Assembly: GCA_018335855.1 (NCBI GenBank)
Contig: JAGXRM010000056.1
Span: forward strand, 1-44,099
Reading direction: 5' to 3'
From: Clostridiales bacterium
GTDB taxonomy: Bacteria > Bacillota > Dethiobacteria > Dethiobacterales > Dethiobacteraceae
Length of the DNA stretch: 44,099 nucleotides
Shown: piece by piece, positions 7,564-15,767 of the stretch
Layout: every line of letters begins with the position of its first letter
Position numbering within the stretch: position 1 is the stretch's first letter
Notes under the pieces: generated by a model
The model's database searches: none
What the model was told of the DNA's origin: nothing
What the model saw: the letters and a program-made list of their open reading frames with translations, nothing else
Made by a program: the position numbers and the translations under genes

Positions 7564-7839
7564 TTGGCTTTGACAGAGGGTGGAGCAAAGAAAGTACTTA
7601 TTTGCGATGATTCAATGTTAATCAGGAAGCAATTCCAAACAGATAGTGAAGCGGTTGTGATTATGCTTTCTTCCGTGGGCACAAAGGAAAATCTGCGCGA
7701 AGCTTTGGAGTTGGGGGCAACTGATTTTATTCAGAAACCTTGGAAAGAAGAGCAGTTGGTTAACGCAATTTCCCGTATTGCGAATAACTACAGAAAGTTT
7801 TTGGCACTTTGGAGCCCTGACATCCGTGACGTATACTAA
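7564..7839 (+). pseudogene. CheY-like receiver domain with internal deletion
   Basis: The N-terminal block KKVLICDDSMLIRKQFQ (acidic pocket DD) is joined directly to the C-terminal block SEAVVIMLSSVGTKENLREA and LGATDFIQKPW. About 55 residues of the normal roughly 120-residue fold are missing between them, including the phosphorylated aspartate segment (the MDITMPxMDG region). The start is a TTG at 7564 or 7570 behind GGGGGAGAGGTG. Without the phosphosite it cannot act as a receiver, so I call it a pseudogene. It follows the decayed CxxCH gene. Confidence 0.8.
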
Positions 7840-7877
7840 TACGCCTGCGGTGCCGGGGCTCTTTGCTAAGGCAGGAG

Positions 7878-7906
7878 TTAGCATTAGAAGATAGAAATAG
7901 TATAAT
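7878..7906 (+). promoter_or_regulatory. Sigma-A promoter (TTAGCA-17-TATAAT)
   Basis: A consensus -10 TATAAT (7901-7906) lies 17 bases after TTAGCA (7878-7883). It lies about 115 bases upstream of the S8 protease start, giving a long leader without a recognised riboswitch. Confidence 0.6.
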
Positions 7907-8021
7907 GAGAAGCGGGTACGCATAGAGCTGTTTCAAATTCATTAACTACGAGGTTGGCAATGTTAGCGTAGCTTGAGAAATCAGAAAATTCAATTAATAT
8001 GGTTCCCGAGGGAGGATTGCA

Positions 8022-11000
8022 ATGGGTCATAGAGCGATTCTTAGCAGTTTGGTTAAGGCAGAGACGGACGAAGAAGTCGGTAATGCGGCCAGGCAAGAGG
8101 GTTGCGCTGTGGAATTTATTCTGCCGTATGGGACTCTGATAACGGGCAGTCGGCGTCAACTGGCCGGGTTGGAGAAGAAAGGCTATAGAGTTAAAATACT
8201 CACGGGAACGGACTCTTTACAGGTTGGGGAATGCTCTATAAAAACTGATAATGCAGAGCAGAGTGTGTCCCCACTATCTTTGGAGCAAGAGAAAATATGG
8301 TCACATTATTTGCTTCAATTGATTGCGCCTCCTGCACTGGAATGGGTGGAAGAACTGGGGCGTATGGGTGTGGATGTGGTGGAGCCTGTTTCCGCGTACG
8401 GGCTGTTTGTTGTGTGCGGCCAACGAGAATTGGCTGAAGTGCAGAAATTACCTTATGTAATTTGGAGCGGTCCGTTTTTACCTGAATATCGGGTTCACGG
8501 CAGCCTGCGGGGACTAAGCGGAGTAATTAAGTATGTAAACATTGCCGTATATCCGCCACAGGGTGTGGACGCGGTTATGGATGCTGTGATAAGAGCGGGA
8601 GGTAATGTAGAGAGGATGACTGTTCCGCCTGCTTTTTACTGTGGGGAATATGGGGAATTACTGGTGGAGGCGGAGGCAGCGGTCATTCACGAACTGGCCG
8701 GATTGCCGGATGTCCGCTGGCTGGAGTATGCGCAGCCGCGTCCCGGTATGGAGGGAGAACGGGAAGTGCAAATCGCGGCCGGCAGCCTGGATAGCACCCC
8801 ATTCCCAGACAGGGCTCCGCTGCCGGGATATGATGGATGGCTGCAGGGATTGGGACTGAAAGGGGGTAGCGGAGTAAGAATTGCGGTCTGTGATTCAGGA
8901 GTCGATGCCAATCAGGATAATAATAAAACGGGTCACATGGATTTGCGCGGACGTCAGCATTCCTTTGTTAATTATAGCAAAGAGCAATACCCCAATGATT
9001 TTCTCCGGCATGGTACTCACATTGCTTCTATAGCGGTGGGAGGAGCCGTCACAGGGCAGAAGGATGACGGCGGATTTCTATGGGGACAAGGAGTCGCTCC
9101 CCGGGCGGAATTCATAAACCAAAATGTCCTGGTGGGTCCGTGGCCGCCTGACTGGACAACTGTTGTTCGGGATGCGGCAGCAAGGGGAGCATTGATTATG
9201 AACAATAGTTGGTGCACAGGCAGCAATCCCGGGAGCGGCTATACCCTGGCAGCGCGTACATTTGACCGCCTGATACGTGACGCTATTCCCGGCACCGCCA
9301 CTTCATTGTCCATAACTATTGTTTTTTCTGCAGGTAATGCTGGTCCCCATGTTTCTTCCATTACACCACCGAAGGAAGCCAAGAATGCTATCGTGGTGGG
9401 AAATTCTCTTACATATCGTCCGCATAAGCGTTTCCGCTGTGGCGATATCCGTGGTATCTTTGGAACATCCAGCCGCGGGCCTGCCCGGGACGGCCGCCTT
9501 TTACCAACTTTAGTGGCACCGGGGACCGATGTGGCTGCGGCCCTTTCCCGCGGATCCCGGCGAACTCCCATTACCGGCACAGGAGGGACGGACGTAGCAA
9601 GCCCGGACAGAATGTTGAACCAGTATGTATATATGACAGGCTCATCCATGTCGGCAGCGCTGGTCAGCGGCGCCTGCGCTCTGCTGACAGAATGGTGGCG
9701 CCGTCGTACAGGAGGACAGAGTCCAAGTCCAGCTTTGCTGAAGGCACTGCTGGTTAACGGAGCGGAAGACCAGGCCGGCGGACAGGACTGGCGCTGTCTG
9801 AACGGTGAAAGTAATAAGTTATGGGAGCAGCTCGAAGATGGAAGATACTGTTGTGAACTGGACTTTTGGCCGTTGACGTTGATGAGCGGCTTTAAACCAC
9901 TCTTTACAAGCGGGGAAAAAGATGTGTTGCGGGAAGGAGAGTGGCATTACAGCGGGGAGGAGAAATTGCTTTATGTACGTACTTTCGGTGGCTGTGATCC
10001 GCAAGCGTCTGATGCTCCTTTACTTAATGCGTTGGCGACGCAGCCTTTGGGGCATCTGCCTGACAGCACCCAGGGTTGGGGCCGGGTTAATCTGAATAAT
10101 ATTCTACTGCAGTCACCGGCAACTGGTCGGGGAAGTAAAATCGTCATCGACGGGGAATACCATTTTACCGCCAGCGGCCAGGAGTTTATAATCAAAGTGG
10201 CGCCTGTGGATTCCAGGCTGCCTCTGCGGGTTACACTGGTCTGGACCGACTCTCACGCAGCAGTGGGGAGTGGTAGGGTTCTAGTAAACGACTTGGATTT
10301 GGAAGTGCGGGAAATTGGGGAAAAAAAGCGTCTATATAAAGGGAATGTAATGACCGGAGGGTACTCCCGGGCAGGTGCTGATTATGACAGCATGAATAAT
10401 GTGGAATGTGTTTATCTACGGGAGCCCCGGGGACTCTATGAGGTCAGAGTTGTAGCTGCGGCACTGAGGGCTCTGGCAAGGCCTCCCTTTGGCTGTACAC
10501 TACAGTGGCAGGATTTTGCACTGGTTATTGATAATGCGGAACAGGTAACTGAGGATTCGGTAACTGTTATCCCGGTCATAGAGCATTGCGAACGGGCAGA
10601 TGATACAAAGAAAAATTACTCGCTAAAGATTGCCTGTAAACAGTTATTGGTTTCACTTCGTGCAGGAGACAGGGTAGGATTGACTGGGTTGGATGGCAAT
10701 TTCTGTTTAGCTGACTTTGCTTTGGCGTTACAGACAATAACGGGCAAGTCTGTGAGGAAAAGTACCGGTTCCAGGATTCTGGCGATACGTAAGCGGGGTT
10801 GTATTTCTCAGGCTACCGGTGTCGCGGCGGCACAGGCATTACTTACGACAGTGCCAGGACGTAAAGCTGTGCTTCTTTTTTCCGGGGGCAGAAACAATGA
10901 CTGTCCCCGGTGTGATGACCCCAAAACAGTATTGGAGTATGGTGGGAATATTACCGTTCACACGTGTTCTATGGGCCCGCTGGCACGGCACGGTATGCTG

Positions 11001-11744
11001 GCAGAACTGGCCACATCCCATGGAGGCAACTATTACTACGTACCGGATACTTTCCGACTGGCTGAAGTTTGTAATTATCTGCGGGCGGATATTACCGGGG
11101 AGAGCGTGGTGCTAAACGAAACCATGGTTGCAAATAGCGGTTATTCTGTAGCTTTAGTTGACAACGATGCAGAAGAAGTTTCGTTTATCTTCTCCTGGCC
11201 TGATGTTCCGAAGAAGCTGGTATTCGAACCAACTGGTGCTAACGAAATAAGTGTACGGTTGCGCGACCCCGACGGATTTTATGTTCATCCTAACAGCAGT
11301 TGGTTATATAGGCTAAACGGAGCGGGGCATGTGATGTATAAAATCAGAAGGCCACCTGCCGGTATCTGGCAGCTGGAGATGCTGACAGCCGAAGGGAAGG
11401 AAATTCAGTATACCGTTAGCGCCTATGTGAAATCTTCTCTTCGCCTGATTGTGGAACCATTAGAATCGGGAAAGCCCTTCACTGTCAGGGCCACTGTGAT
11501 GGAAAATGAAAAGCCCGTTGGCGGGTGGCATGCTACGGCTCGCATACATGCTTCATTCATGGGTCATACTGAAGTACGTCTGCGTAAAAATGCTATCGGC
11601 AGTTGTCAGACGGCAAGTATAGAGCAACCTGACAACTTTGTGCCATTTAACGTGACTGTCCGGACCGACGGGATTTCTGCTTTTACAGGGACACCATTTT
11701 GCCGCTACAGACTGATAAGTGTGCCACCCAGAGAAATCGGCTAG
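8022..11744 (+). CDS. Large S8 (KP-43-like) subtilisin-family peptidase with vWA-like C-terminal region
   Basis: A 1240-residue serine protease. The catalytic triad is intact: D291 (AVCDSGVD), H330 (RHGTHIAS) and S542 (GSSMSAALVSG), with oxyanion N439 (FSAGNAGP). Residues about 85-245 resemble the prodomain-like region of KP-43-type subtilases (YLLQLIAPPALEWVEEL, LPDVRWLEYAQPRP). Residues about 700-855 resemble the KP-43 beta-jelly-roll (TLVWTDSHAAV, VLVNDLDLEV, MNNVECVYL). Residues about 862-1022 look like a von Willebrand A fold (LRAGDRVGLTG, RKAVLLFSGG) whose DxSxS metal site I cannot find. The last 200 residues are a beta-rich tail. There is no signal peptide, which is odd for this family. 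ATG 8022 follows GAGGGAGG. It is a single gene between its own promoter and terminator. Confidence 0.88.
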   Translation: MGHRAILSSLVKAETDEEVGNAARQEGCAVEFILPYGTLITGSRRQLAGLEKKGYRVKILTGTDSLQVGECSIKTDNAEQSVSPLSLEQEKIWSHYLLQLIAPPALEWVEELGRMGVDVVEPVSAYGLFVVCGQRELAEVQKLPYVIWSGPFLPEYRVHGSLRGLSGVIKYVNIAVYPPQGVDAVMDAVIRAGGNVERMTVPPAFYCGEYGELLVEAEAAVIHELAGLPDVRWLEYAQPRPGMEGEREVQIAAGSLDSTPFPDRAPLPGYDGWLQGLGLKGGSGVRIAVCDSGVDANQDNNKTGHMDLRGRQHSFVNYSKEQYPNDFLRHGTHIASIAVGGAVTGQKDDGGFLWGQGVAPRAEFINQNVLVGPWPPDWTTVVRDAAARGALIMNNSWCTGSNPGSGYTLAARTFDRLIRDAIPGTATSLSITIVFSAGNAGPHVSSITPPKEAKNAIVVGNSLTYRPHKRFRCGDIRGIFGTSSRGPARDGRLLPTLVAPGTDVAAALSRGSRRTPITGTGGTDVASPDRMLNQYVYMTGSSMSAALVSGACALLTEWWRRRTGGQSPSPALLKALLVNGAEDQAGGQDWRCLNGESNKLWEQLEDGRYCCELDFWPLTLMSGFKPLFTSGEKDVLREGEWHYSGEEKLLYVRTFGGCDPQASDAPLLNALATQPLGHLPDSTQGWGRVNLNNILLQSPATGRGSKIVIDGEYHFTASGQEFIIKVAPVDSRLPLRVTLVWTDSHAAVGSGRVLVNDLDLEVREIGEKKRLYKGNVMTGGYSRAGADYDSMNNVECVYLREPRGLYEVRVVAAALRALARPPFGCTLQWQDFALVIDNAEQVTEDSVTVIPVIEHCERADDTKKNYSLKIACKQLLVSLRAGDRVGLTGLDGNFCLADFALALQTITGKSVRKSTGSRILAIRKRGCISQATGVAAAQALLTTVPGRKAVLLFSGGRNNDCPRCDDPKTVLEYGGNITVHTCSMGPLARHGMLAELATSHGGNYYYVPDTFRLAEVCNYLRADITGESVVLNETMVANSGYSVALVDNDAEEVSFIFSWPDVPKKLVFEPTGANEISVRLRDPDGFYVHPNSSWLYRLNGAGHVMYKIRRPPAGIWQLEMLTAEGKEIQYTVSAYVKSSLRLIVEPLESGKPFTVRATVMENEKPVGGWHATARIHASFMGHTEVRLRKNAIGSCQTASIEQPDNFVPFNVTVRTDGISAFTGTPFCRYRLISVPPREIG

Positions 11745-11804
11745 AACATGTGATCGCTAGGAGGCCTCTATTTTAGGAGACTCTATTTAATGGAGAAACG
11801 AGGC

Positions 11805-11843
11805 AAAGCAAACAACCACGTAAATCCCGTGGTTGTTTGCTTT
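11805..11843. terminator. Bidirectional terminator, 16-bp perfect stem
   Basis: AAAGCAAACAACCACG (11805-11820) pairs perfectly with CGTGGTTGTTTGCTTT (11828-11843) around a 7-base loop. It serves the protease (plus) and the convergent LysM gene (minus). The A/T tracts suit both directions. Confidence 0.85.
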
Positions 11844-12446
11844 CTATATTCTTCTGACTTCTGTTTCATTTGGCGGCCCGCAAACAAATTCGTTGCAGCC
11901 TACAATAAAGAGGGAGCCTCGCGTACCTGCGGGTACATCCCACACGAAACGCGCAACTCTTTGCTTGGGAACAAGTGTTTCAACGCCAATTAGTTGTCCG
12001 GGTAAAAAGGTAAGTGTACCTGACGGTGCAAGGAAGAAGAAAGCCTGGATGACAGGCCTGGAAAAAATGACGCGGATAAATGTACGAGCTGCGAGTTGGA
12101 CGGAGCCGTTCGCTACGGGGAGGGTTTCTCCAAACGGCCCGAAAAATTCTTTGAATAAAACTCTTGGTGCCAAAGGGAAAAACTGTTTGAACGGTAATAC
12201 TTTAATTACTGGTATACAGATTATTTGTCGGACAAAAATAGTGCCGTTTCTGATATGCGGGTTTGCCGAGATGACATCATGAATAGAACAACGAAATCTT
12301 CTGGTGATGGAATGGAGAGTGTCGCCTGGTTGGACGGCATAGAGAAAGCCTTTACAGGTGAGGGGGGCTTCCGGGATAATTAAGTGTGAGGTAGGTTGTA
12401 TTGCCGTACGGAAGCCAATTTCATTCGTTTCCCAATCAGGGGGCAT
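11844..12446 (-). CDS. LysM-domain protein
   Basis: A 200-residue protein with one LysM domain at about residues 34-82 (FLYAVQPGDTLHSITRRF, VISANPHIRNG, IICIPV), the peptidoglycan/chitin-binding fold of cell-wall and spore-coat proteins. The C-terminal ~110 residues are beta-rich (VFFLAPSGTLTFLPGQLIGV region) and unrecognised. It has no signal peptide. Spore-associated LysM proteins often also lack one, so a coat role is possible but unproven. ATG 12446 is preceded by GGAGGAGGTG. It is convergent with the S8 protease and shares its terminator. Confidence 0.8.
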   Translation of the reverse strand: MPPDWETNEIGFRTAIQPTSHLIIPEAPLTCKGFLYAVQPGDTLHSITRRFRCSIHDVISANPHIRNGTIFVRQIICIPVIKVLPFKQFFPLAPRVLFKEFFGPFGETLPVANGSVQLAARTFIRVIFSRPVIQAFFFLAPSGTLTFLPGQLIGVETLVPKQRVARFVWDVPAGTRGSLFIVGCNEFVCGPPNETEVRRI

Positions 12447-12475
12447 TATTGCACACCTCCTCCGATATATATTTC

Positions 12476-12505
12476 AGTATATGAAGAGCTGAAGCAGAAT
12501 GTGAA
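12476..12505 (-). promoter_or_regulatory. Putative promoter of the LysM gene (TTCACA-18-TATACT)
   Basis: On the minus strand TTCACA (12505-12500) and TATACT (12481-12476) are 18 bases apart, about 30 bases ahead of the LysM start. The rest of the 12447-12626 gap shows no other gene. Confidence 0.45.
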
Positions 12506-12626
12506 TACTGAGCAGTGATTAGTTCTGTATGACTCTGTTAACGAAGAGAATGTTAATATTAAACAATCTTGAGCGATAGTGTTTAACCCTATCATTTATG
12601 GCTTATAATAACAGAGGGGTTAAGCT

Positions 12627-12917
12627 ATGGCTTTTATTGTCTGGGTTTTAGGTGCGGTTGATATACTCTTAACTCACCTTGGTTTAACACTGGGTGTAAT
12701 TAGTGAAGGGAATCCGCTAATGGCATATTTGTTTGAACTCTCGGTGCCGGCGGCAATCTTATTTGCCCTTGTCCTGCCGGGAGCCGGACTGTATTTCCTG
12801 CATAGCCAGGCAACCCGCTGCCGGCTGGCTTTACAGGCGTTACGGGGATTATTGTTCGTACGAATTGCTGTGTTTCTGCTCCATCTGAACTGGATGATAC
12901 GAGTCTTCTCCGGGTAA
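12627..12917 (+). CDS. Small integral membrane protein (DUF5658-like)
   Basis: A 96-residue protein with three hydrophobic segments: about residues 3-27 (FIVWVLGAVDILLTHLGLTL), 38-58 (VPAAILFALVLPGAGLYFL) and 68-90. The pattern VDxxLTxxGLxxGxxxEGNPLM at the start is typical of the DUF5658 group of small membrane proteins of unknown function. GAGGGG precedes ATG 12627. TATAAT at 12604-12609 is close enough to be a -10, but it would place the transcript start at the ribosome site, so I leave the promoter open. A terminator follows at 12940. Confidence 0.75.
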   Translation: MAFIVWVLGAVDILLTHLGLTLGVISEGNPLMAYLFELSVPAAILFALVLPGAGLYFLHSQATRCRLALQALRGLLFVRIAVFLLHLNWMIRVFSG

Positions 12918-12939
12918 ATTTATTTGAGTAGAATACATA

Positions 12940-12963
12940 AGGCACCCATACCGGGTGCTTTGT
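12940..12963 (+). terminator. Rho-independent terminator
   Basis: GCACCC (12942-12947) pairs with GGGTGC (12953-12958), extended by flanking A/T pairs and followed by TTT. It closes the small membrane protein gene. Confidence 0.65.
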
Positions 12964-13101
12964 GAATTGCAAAAATATTTTCATTTTTTAAAGGAATCGT
13001 GTAAATTATGGCGAAATTCTTCATAAGTATTTATCAATAGATAAAATTTACAATTGCAAGCAAATTCAGTCTGTTTAAATTTTGAAAAGGGGATGAGCTC
13101 T

Positions 13102-15024
13102 ATGCAGAGAAACTGGCCTAAAGAGATGACGGACTCAATTGTTTCAGTTTTCCACACTCAGGTTCAGAAATACGGCGACCGTGCACTGTTAATGGAGAAG
13201 GTAGACGGTGTTTATCAGCCAAAAAGCTGGCGTGAAGTGGCGGATGAAGTAAAAAATCTATCCTTGGGTTTAATGTCATTGGGAGTGGCACCTAAAGACC
13301 GGGTTGCACTGATGATGACGACCCAGGCGAATTGGGCGATATCCGACTTGGCTATTCTGTCCGCCGCCGCCGTTAATGTGCCTGTTTACCCCACGAACAA
13401 AGGGGAGCAGATTGCTCACATTCTCAATGACTCGGAGGCCGCCGTAATTATTGCGGGATGCGAGGAAATATTTTGGGAAGTTCACTCTGCCTGGCCGAAA
13501 ATTGAAAAGCTTAAAGCGGTTATTGTTCCAGACAATGTCATGGACGGAGAAAAACTAAAAGAGTTATCGAGCAGTTTACAGTTCCCCAGGCAAGTATTGT
13601 ACATGCAGGAAGTAAAGAAGATGGGGAAAGAGTACGGAGAGAAGCACCCAAGTCTGTACGAGGAGAGATGGCAAAGCGTTAAACAGAATGATTTGGCATC
13701 TGTGCTGTATACTTCGGGTACAACGGGAAACCCCAAAGGTGTAATGTTATCCCATAACAACTTTTTGTCCAATGTCCGGGCTGGTTTGGAAAAGGTGCCT
13801 GTTTATGACCATTATATCAGCCTATCATTCCTGCCATTAAGCCATGTGCTGGAACGCACCGCAGGTTACTACCTGCCGCTGGTTATCGGGTCGACAATCG
13901 CCTATGCTGAAGGAATTGATGAGTTAGCAGCCAACATGGTGGAAGTCCGCCCGCATTTTATGGTATCCGTCCCCAGGGTCTACGAGAAAGCATATCAGCG
14001 TATTCTGGATAATGTATATGAAACGGGTGGTTTTAAAAAGAAGATATTCCTGTGGTCAAAAGGTGTGAGTAGAAGTAACGCAGAACTAATTGCCCGGGGA
14101 GAAAAGCCTGCGGGACTCTTTAAGATAAAGTTTAAAGTTGCTGACGCTCTTGTGTTTAAAAAAGTCCGTGAAAAATTTGGCGGAAGGTTGGAATTTTGTA
14201 TTTCCGGAGGAGCACCACTGGGGAAAGAACTGGCTGAATTTTTCAACGGAATGCAAATCCGGATTCTCGAAGGATACGGTTTAACTGAAACATCCCCGAT
14301 TATTACTTTCAACACTCTTGATGAAATCCGTTACGGTTCAGTAGGTCGCGTTATACCCGGCGGCGAGGTGCGGATCGCGGAAGATGGCGAAATATTAAGC
14401 AAAGGGCCTCAGAACTGTTTAGGGTATTTTAACAATGTCACGGCTACAGAAGAATTGTTTGAGGATGGTTGGCTGAAAACCGGCGACATCGGCTATTTAG
14501 ATGAGGATAAATATTTATTTATAACAGACAGGAAGAAGGACATCATTGTAACGTCCGGCGGTAAGAATATTGCCCCGCAACCGCTGGAGGCGCTTCTGAC
14601 GGCAGACAGGTATATATCACAGGTGGTTATTCAGGGAGATCAGCGTAATTTCCTTGTGGCCGTGCTTGTACCTAACATGGAGTCACTGGGGCAGTATGCT
14701 GCAGAAAAAGGGTTAGTTTATAAGAAGCCGGAGGAACTGATGGCAATGCCGGAAATCAGAGATTTCTTCGCCAAACGGGTTGCAAGTGCTTTAAGTGAGC
14801 GACCCCGCTTTGAACAGGTAAAACGAGTTTATCTGATGGCACGGGAGTTTACCCTGGAAGAAAAAGAACTGACACCAACATTAAAAATAAAGCGTCGTTT
14901 TATTTTTAACAAATACCTTGATATATTTAACGGGCTGTATGCGGATGGCGGAGATTTTATTGAAATTCAGTACGGTATTGGCACTGTCCCCATATCTTCT
15001 GCTAATAAAAGCACTTCAGCGTAA
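13102..15024 (+). CDS. Long-chain acyl-CoA synthetase (AMP-forming)
   Basis: A 640-residue ANL-superfamily enzyme that activates fatty acids with ATP and CoA. The P-loop-like motif YTSGTTGNPKGVMLSH lies near residue 205. The A5/A8-type motifs GYGLTETSPIITFN and LKTGDIGYLDEDKYLFITDRKKD are intact, as is the C-terminal lysine region (LTPTLKIKRR). The subfamily is the long-chain FAA1/FadD type. ATG 13102 is chosen since AAAAGGGG (13085-13092) lies 9 bases upstream; a TTG at 13054 and ATG 13093 are poorer. It is a single gene with its own terminator. Its product feeds beta-oxidation or lipid synthesis; no partner genes are adjacent. Confidence 0.92.
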   Translation: MQRNWPKEMTDSIVSVFHTQVQKYGDRALLMEKVDGVYQPKSWREVADEVKNLSLGLMSLGVAPKDRVALMMTTQANWAISDLAILSAAAVNVPVYPTNKGEQIAHILNDSEAAVIIAGCEEIFWEVHSAWPKIEKLKAVIVPDNVMDGEKLKELSSSLQFPRQVLYMQEVKKMGKEYGEKHPSLYEERWQSVKQNDLASVLYTSGTTGNPKGVMLSHNNFLSNVRAGLEKVPVYDHYISLSFLPLSHVLERTAGYYLPLVIGSTIAYAEGIDELAANMVEVRPHFMVSVPRVYEKAYQRILDNVYETGGFKKKIFLWSKGVSRSNAELIARGEKPAGLFKIKFKVADALVFKKVREKFGGRLEFCISGGAPLGKELAEFFNGMQIRILEGYGLTETSPIITFNTLDEIRYGSVGRVIPGGEVRIAEDGEILSKGPQNCLGYFNNVTATEELFEDGWLKTGDIGYLDEDKYLFITDRKKDIIVTSGGKNIAPQPLEALLTADRYISQVVIQGDQRNFLVAVLVPNMESLGQYAAEKGLVYKKPEELMAMPEIRDFFAKRVASALSERPRFEQVKRVYLMAREFTLEEKELTPTLKIKRRFIFNKYLDIFNGLYADGGDFIEIQYGIGTVPISSANKSTSA

Positions 15025-15046
15025 AAAGTAACGTAGAAGTAAAAGT

Positions 15047-15076
15047 AAAAGCCTCAGCTTTGCAGCTGCGGCTTTT
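15047..15076. terminator. Bidirectional terminator
   Basis: AAAAGCC-t-CAGCT (15047-15059) pairs with AGCTG-c-GGCTTTT (15064-15076) with one mismatch. It serves the acyl-CoA synthetase and the convergent minus-strand gene. Confidence 0.7.
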
Positions 15077-15485
15077 ATAATTTATACAGGCTTCTTGTAA
15101 AGTCTGTTATATAGTTTTTGTAGTCACAGTCCCAGTTTTCACAACTGTTAAAGTAAATATTGTCACCACTGGTAAAATGTATGGTCAGTTCCTGGTTCTC
15201 TTCGGTTGAGCGTACCTCTACAGATTCAATATCCGCGGTGTCGAGGATTGTTATTACGGCAGCTTTTTCTGCAAGTAGATATTTTGCCACGATCAATTTT
15301 TCTTTTTCACTGAGAATATATAGTTCCAATTCATTATTATCATCACTGAATAGATGCTTAACGTATGCGTTTACAAAGTCGTCTTCGTCGATAATCTCAA
15401 AAACTTTTTTCAGTAGAATATGCAGCAGCCGGGATTTTTCCCAGTTTGTCTGCCGGGCAAGCCTGCGTAAGTCCTCATAGGTCAT
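15075..15485 (-). CDS. Hypothetical 136-residue acidic protein
   Basis: I do not recognise a named family. It is a soluble, acidic protein of 136 residues beginning MTYEDLRRLARQTNW, with a helical N-terminal half and a beta-rich C-terminal half (ADIESVEVR, LTIHFTSGDNIYF). It resembles the layout of small DUF3908-like Firmicute proteins, but this is a guess. ATG 15485 is chosen because AAAGGA lies at 15501-15496 on the minus strand; a TTG at 15503 would include that ribosome site in the coding region. It is convergent with the acyl-CoA synthetase. Confidence 0.65.
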   Translation of the reverse strand: MTYEDLRRLARQTNWEKSRLLHILLKKVFEIIDEDDFVNAYVKHLFSDDNNELELYILSEKEKLIVAKYLLAEKAAVITILDTADIESVEVRSTEENQELTIHFTSGDNIYFNSCENWDCDYKNYITDFTRSLYKL

Positions 15486-15635
15486 ACTTCCACGTCCTTT
15501 CAACTATATAATTCGCCTGCGAACATAACTTTCCTGCCTATATTTTGGGTGGAAACTGTGTAAGTTTTAGCACATATACTTTATAAGCAGCAATTGTCTA
15601 AAGGTATAATTAAAAGACGATAAGCTTGCGTCGAT

Positions 15636-15664
15636 TTGACATATGACAGAGTTTGGTAGATTAT
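15636..15664 (+). promoter_or_regulatory. Probable sigma-A promoter for phoH-like gene (TTGACA-17-GATTAT)
   Basis: A consensus -35 TTGACA (15636-15641) has GATTAT (15659-15664) after 17 bases. It lies about 100 bases ahead of the PhoH-like start. Confidence 0.5.
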
Positions 15665-15767
15665 TGGTTGTTTTGCCAGTTCTCAAAGGTAAAAGGGCAT
15701 ACATGTAGAATTATCTTAGAGAAAGGACGGTCCAGGGTTCGCATCTAATGTAAAGGAGTGGCTTGCT

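Noticed and set aside
11755-11790. Tandem GGAG...TCTATTT units before a possible ATG at 11790
   Set aside because: Looks like repeated ribosome sites, but the frame enters the terminator at once and encodes nothing recognisable.
11790-12282. Plus-strand open frames over the LysM gene and the terminator
   Set aside because: They run through a perfect terminator hairpin and lie antisense to a recognisable LysM domain.
12581-12609. TTTAAC/TATAAT promoter for the small membrane protein
   Set aside because: It would start the transcript at the ribosome binding site, leaving no leader, so it was not listed.
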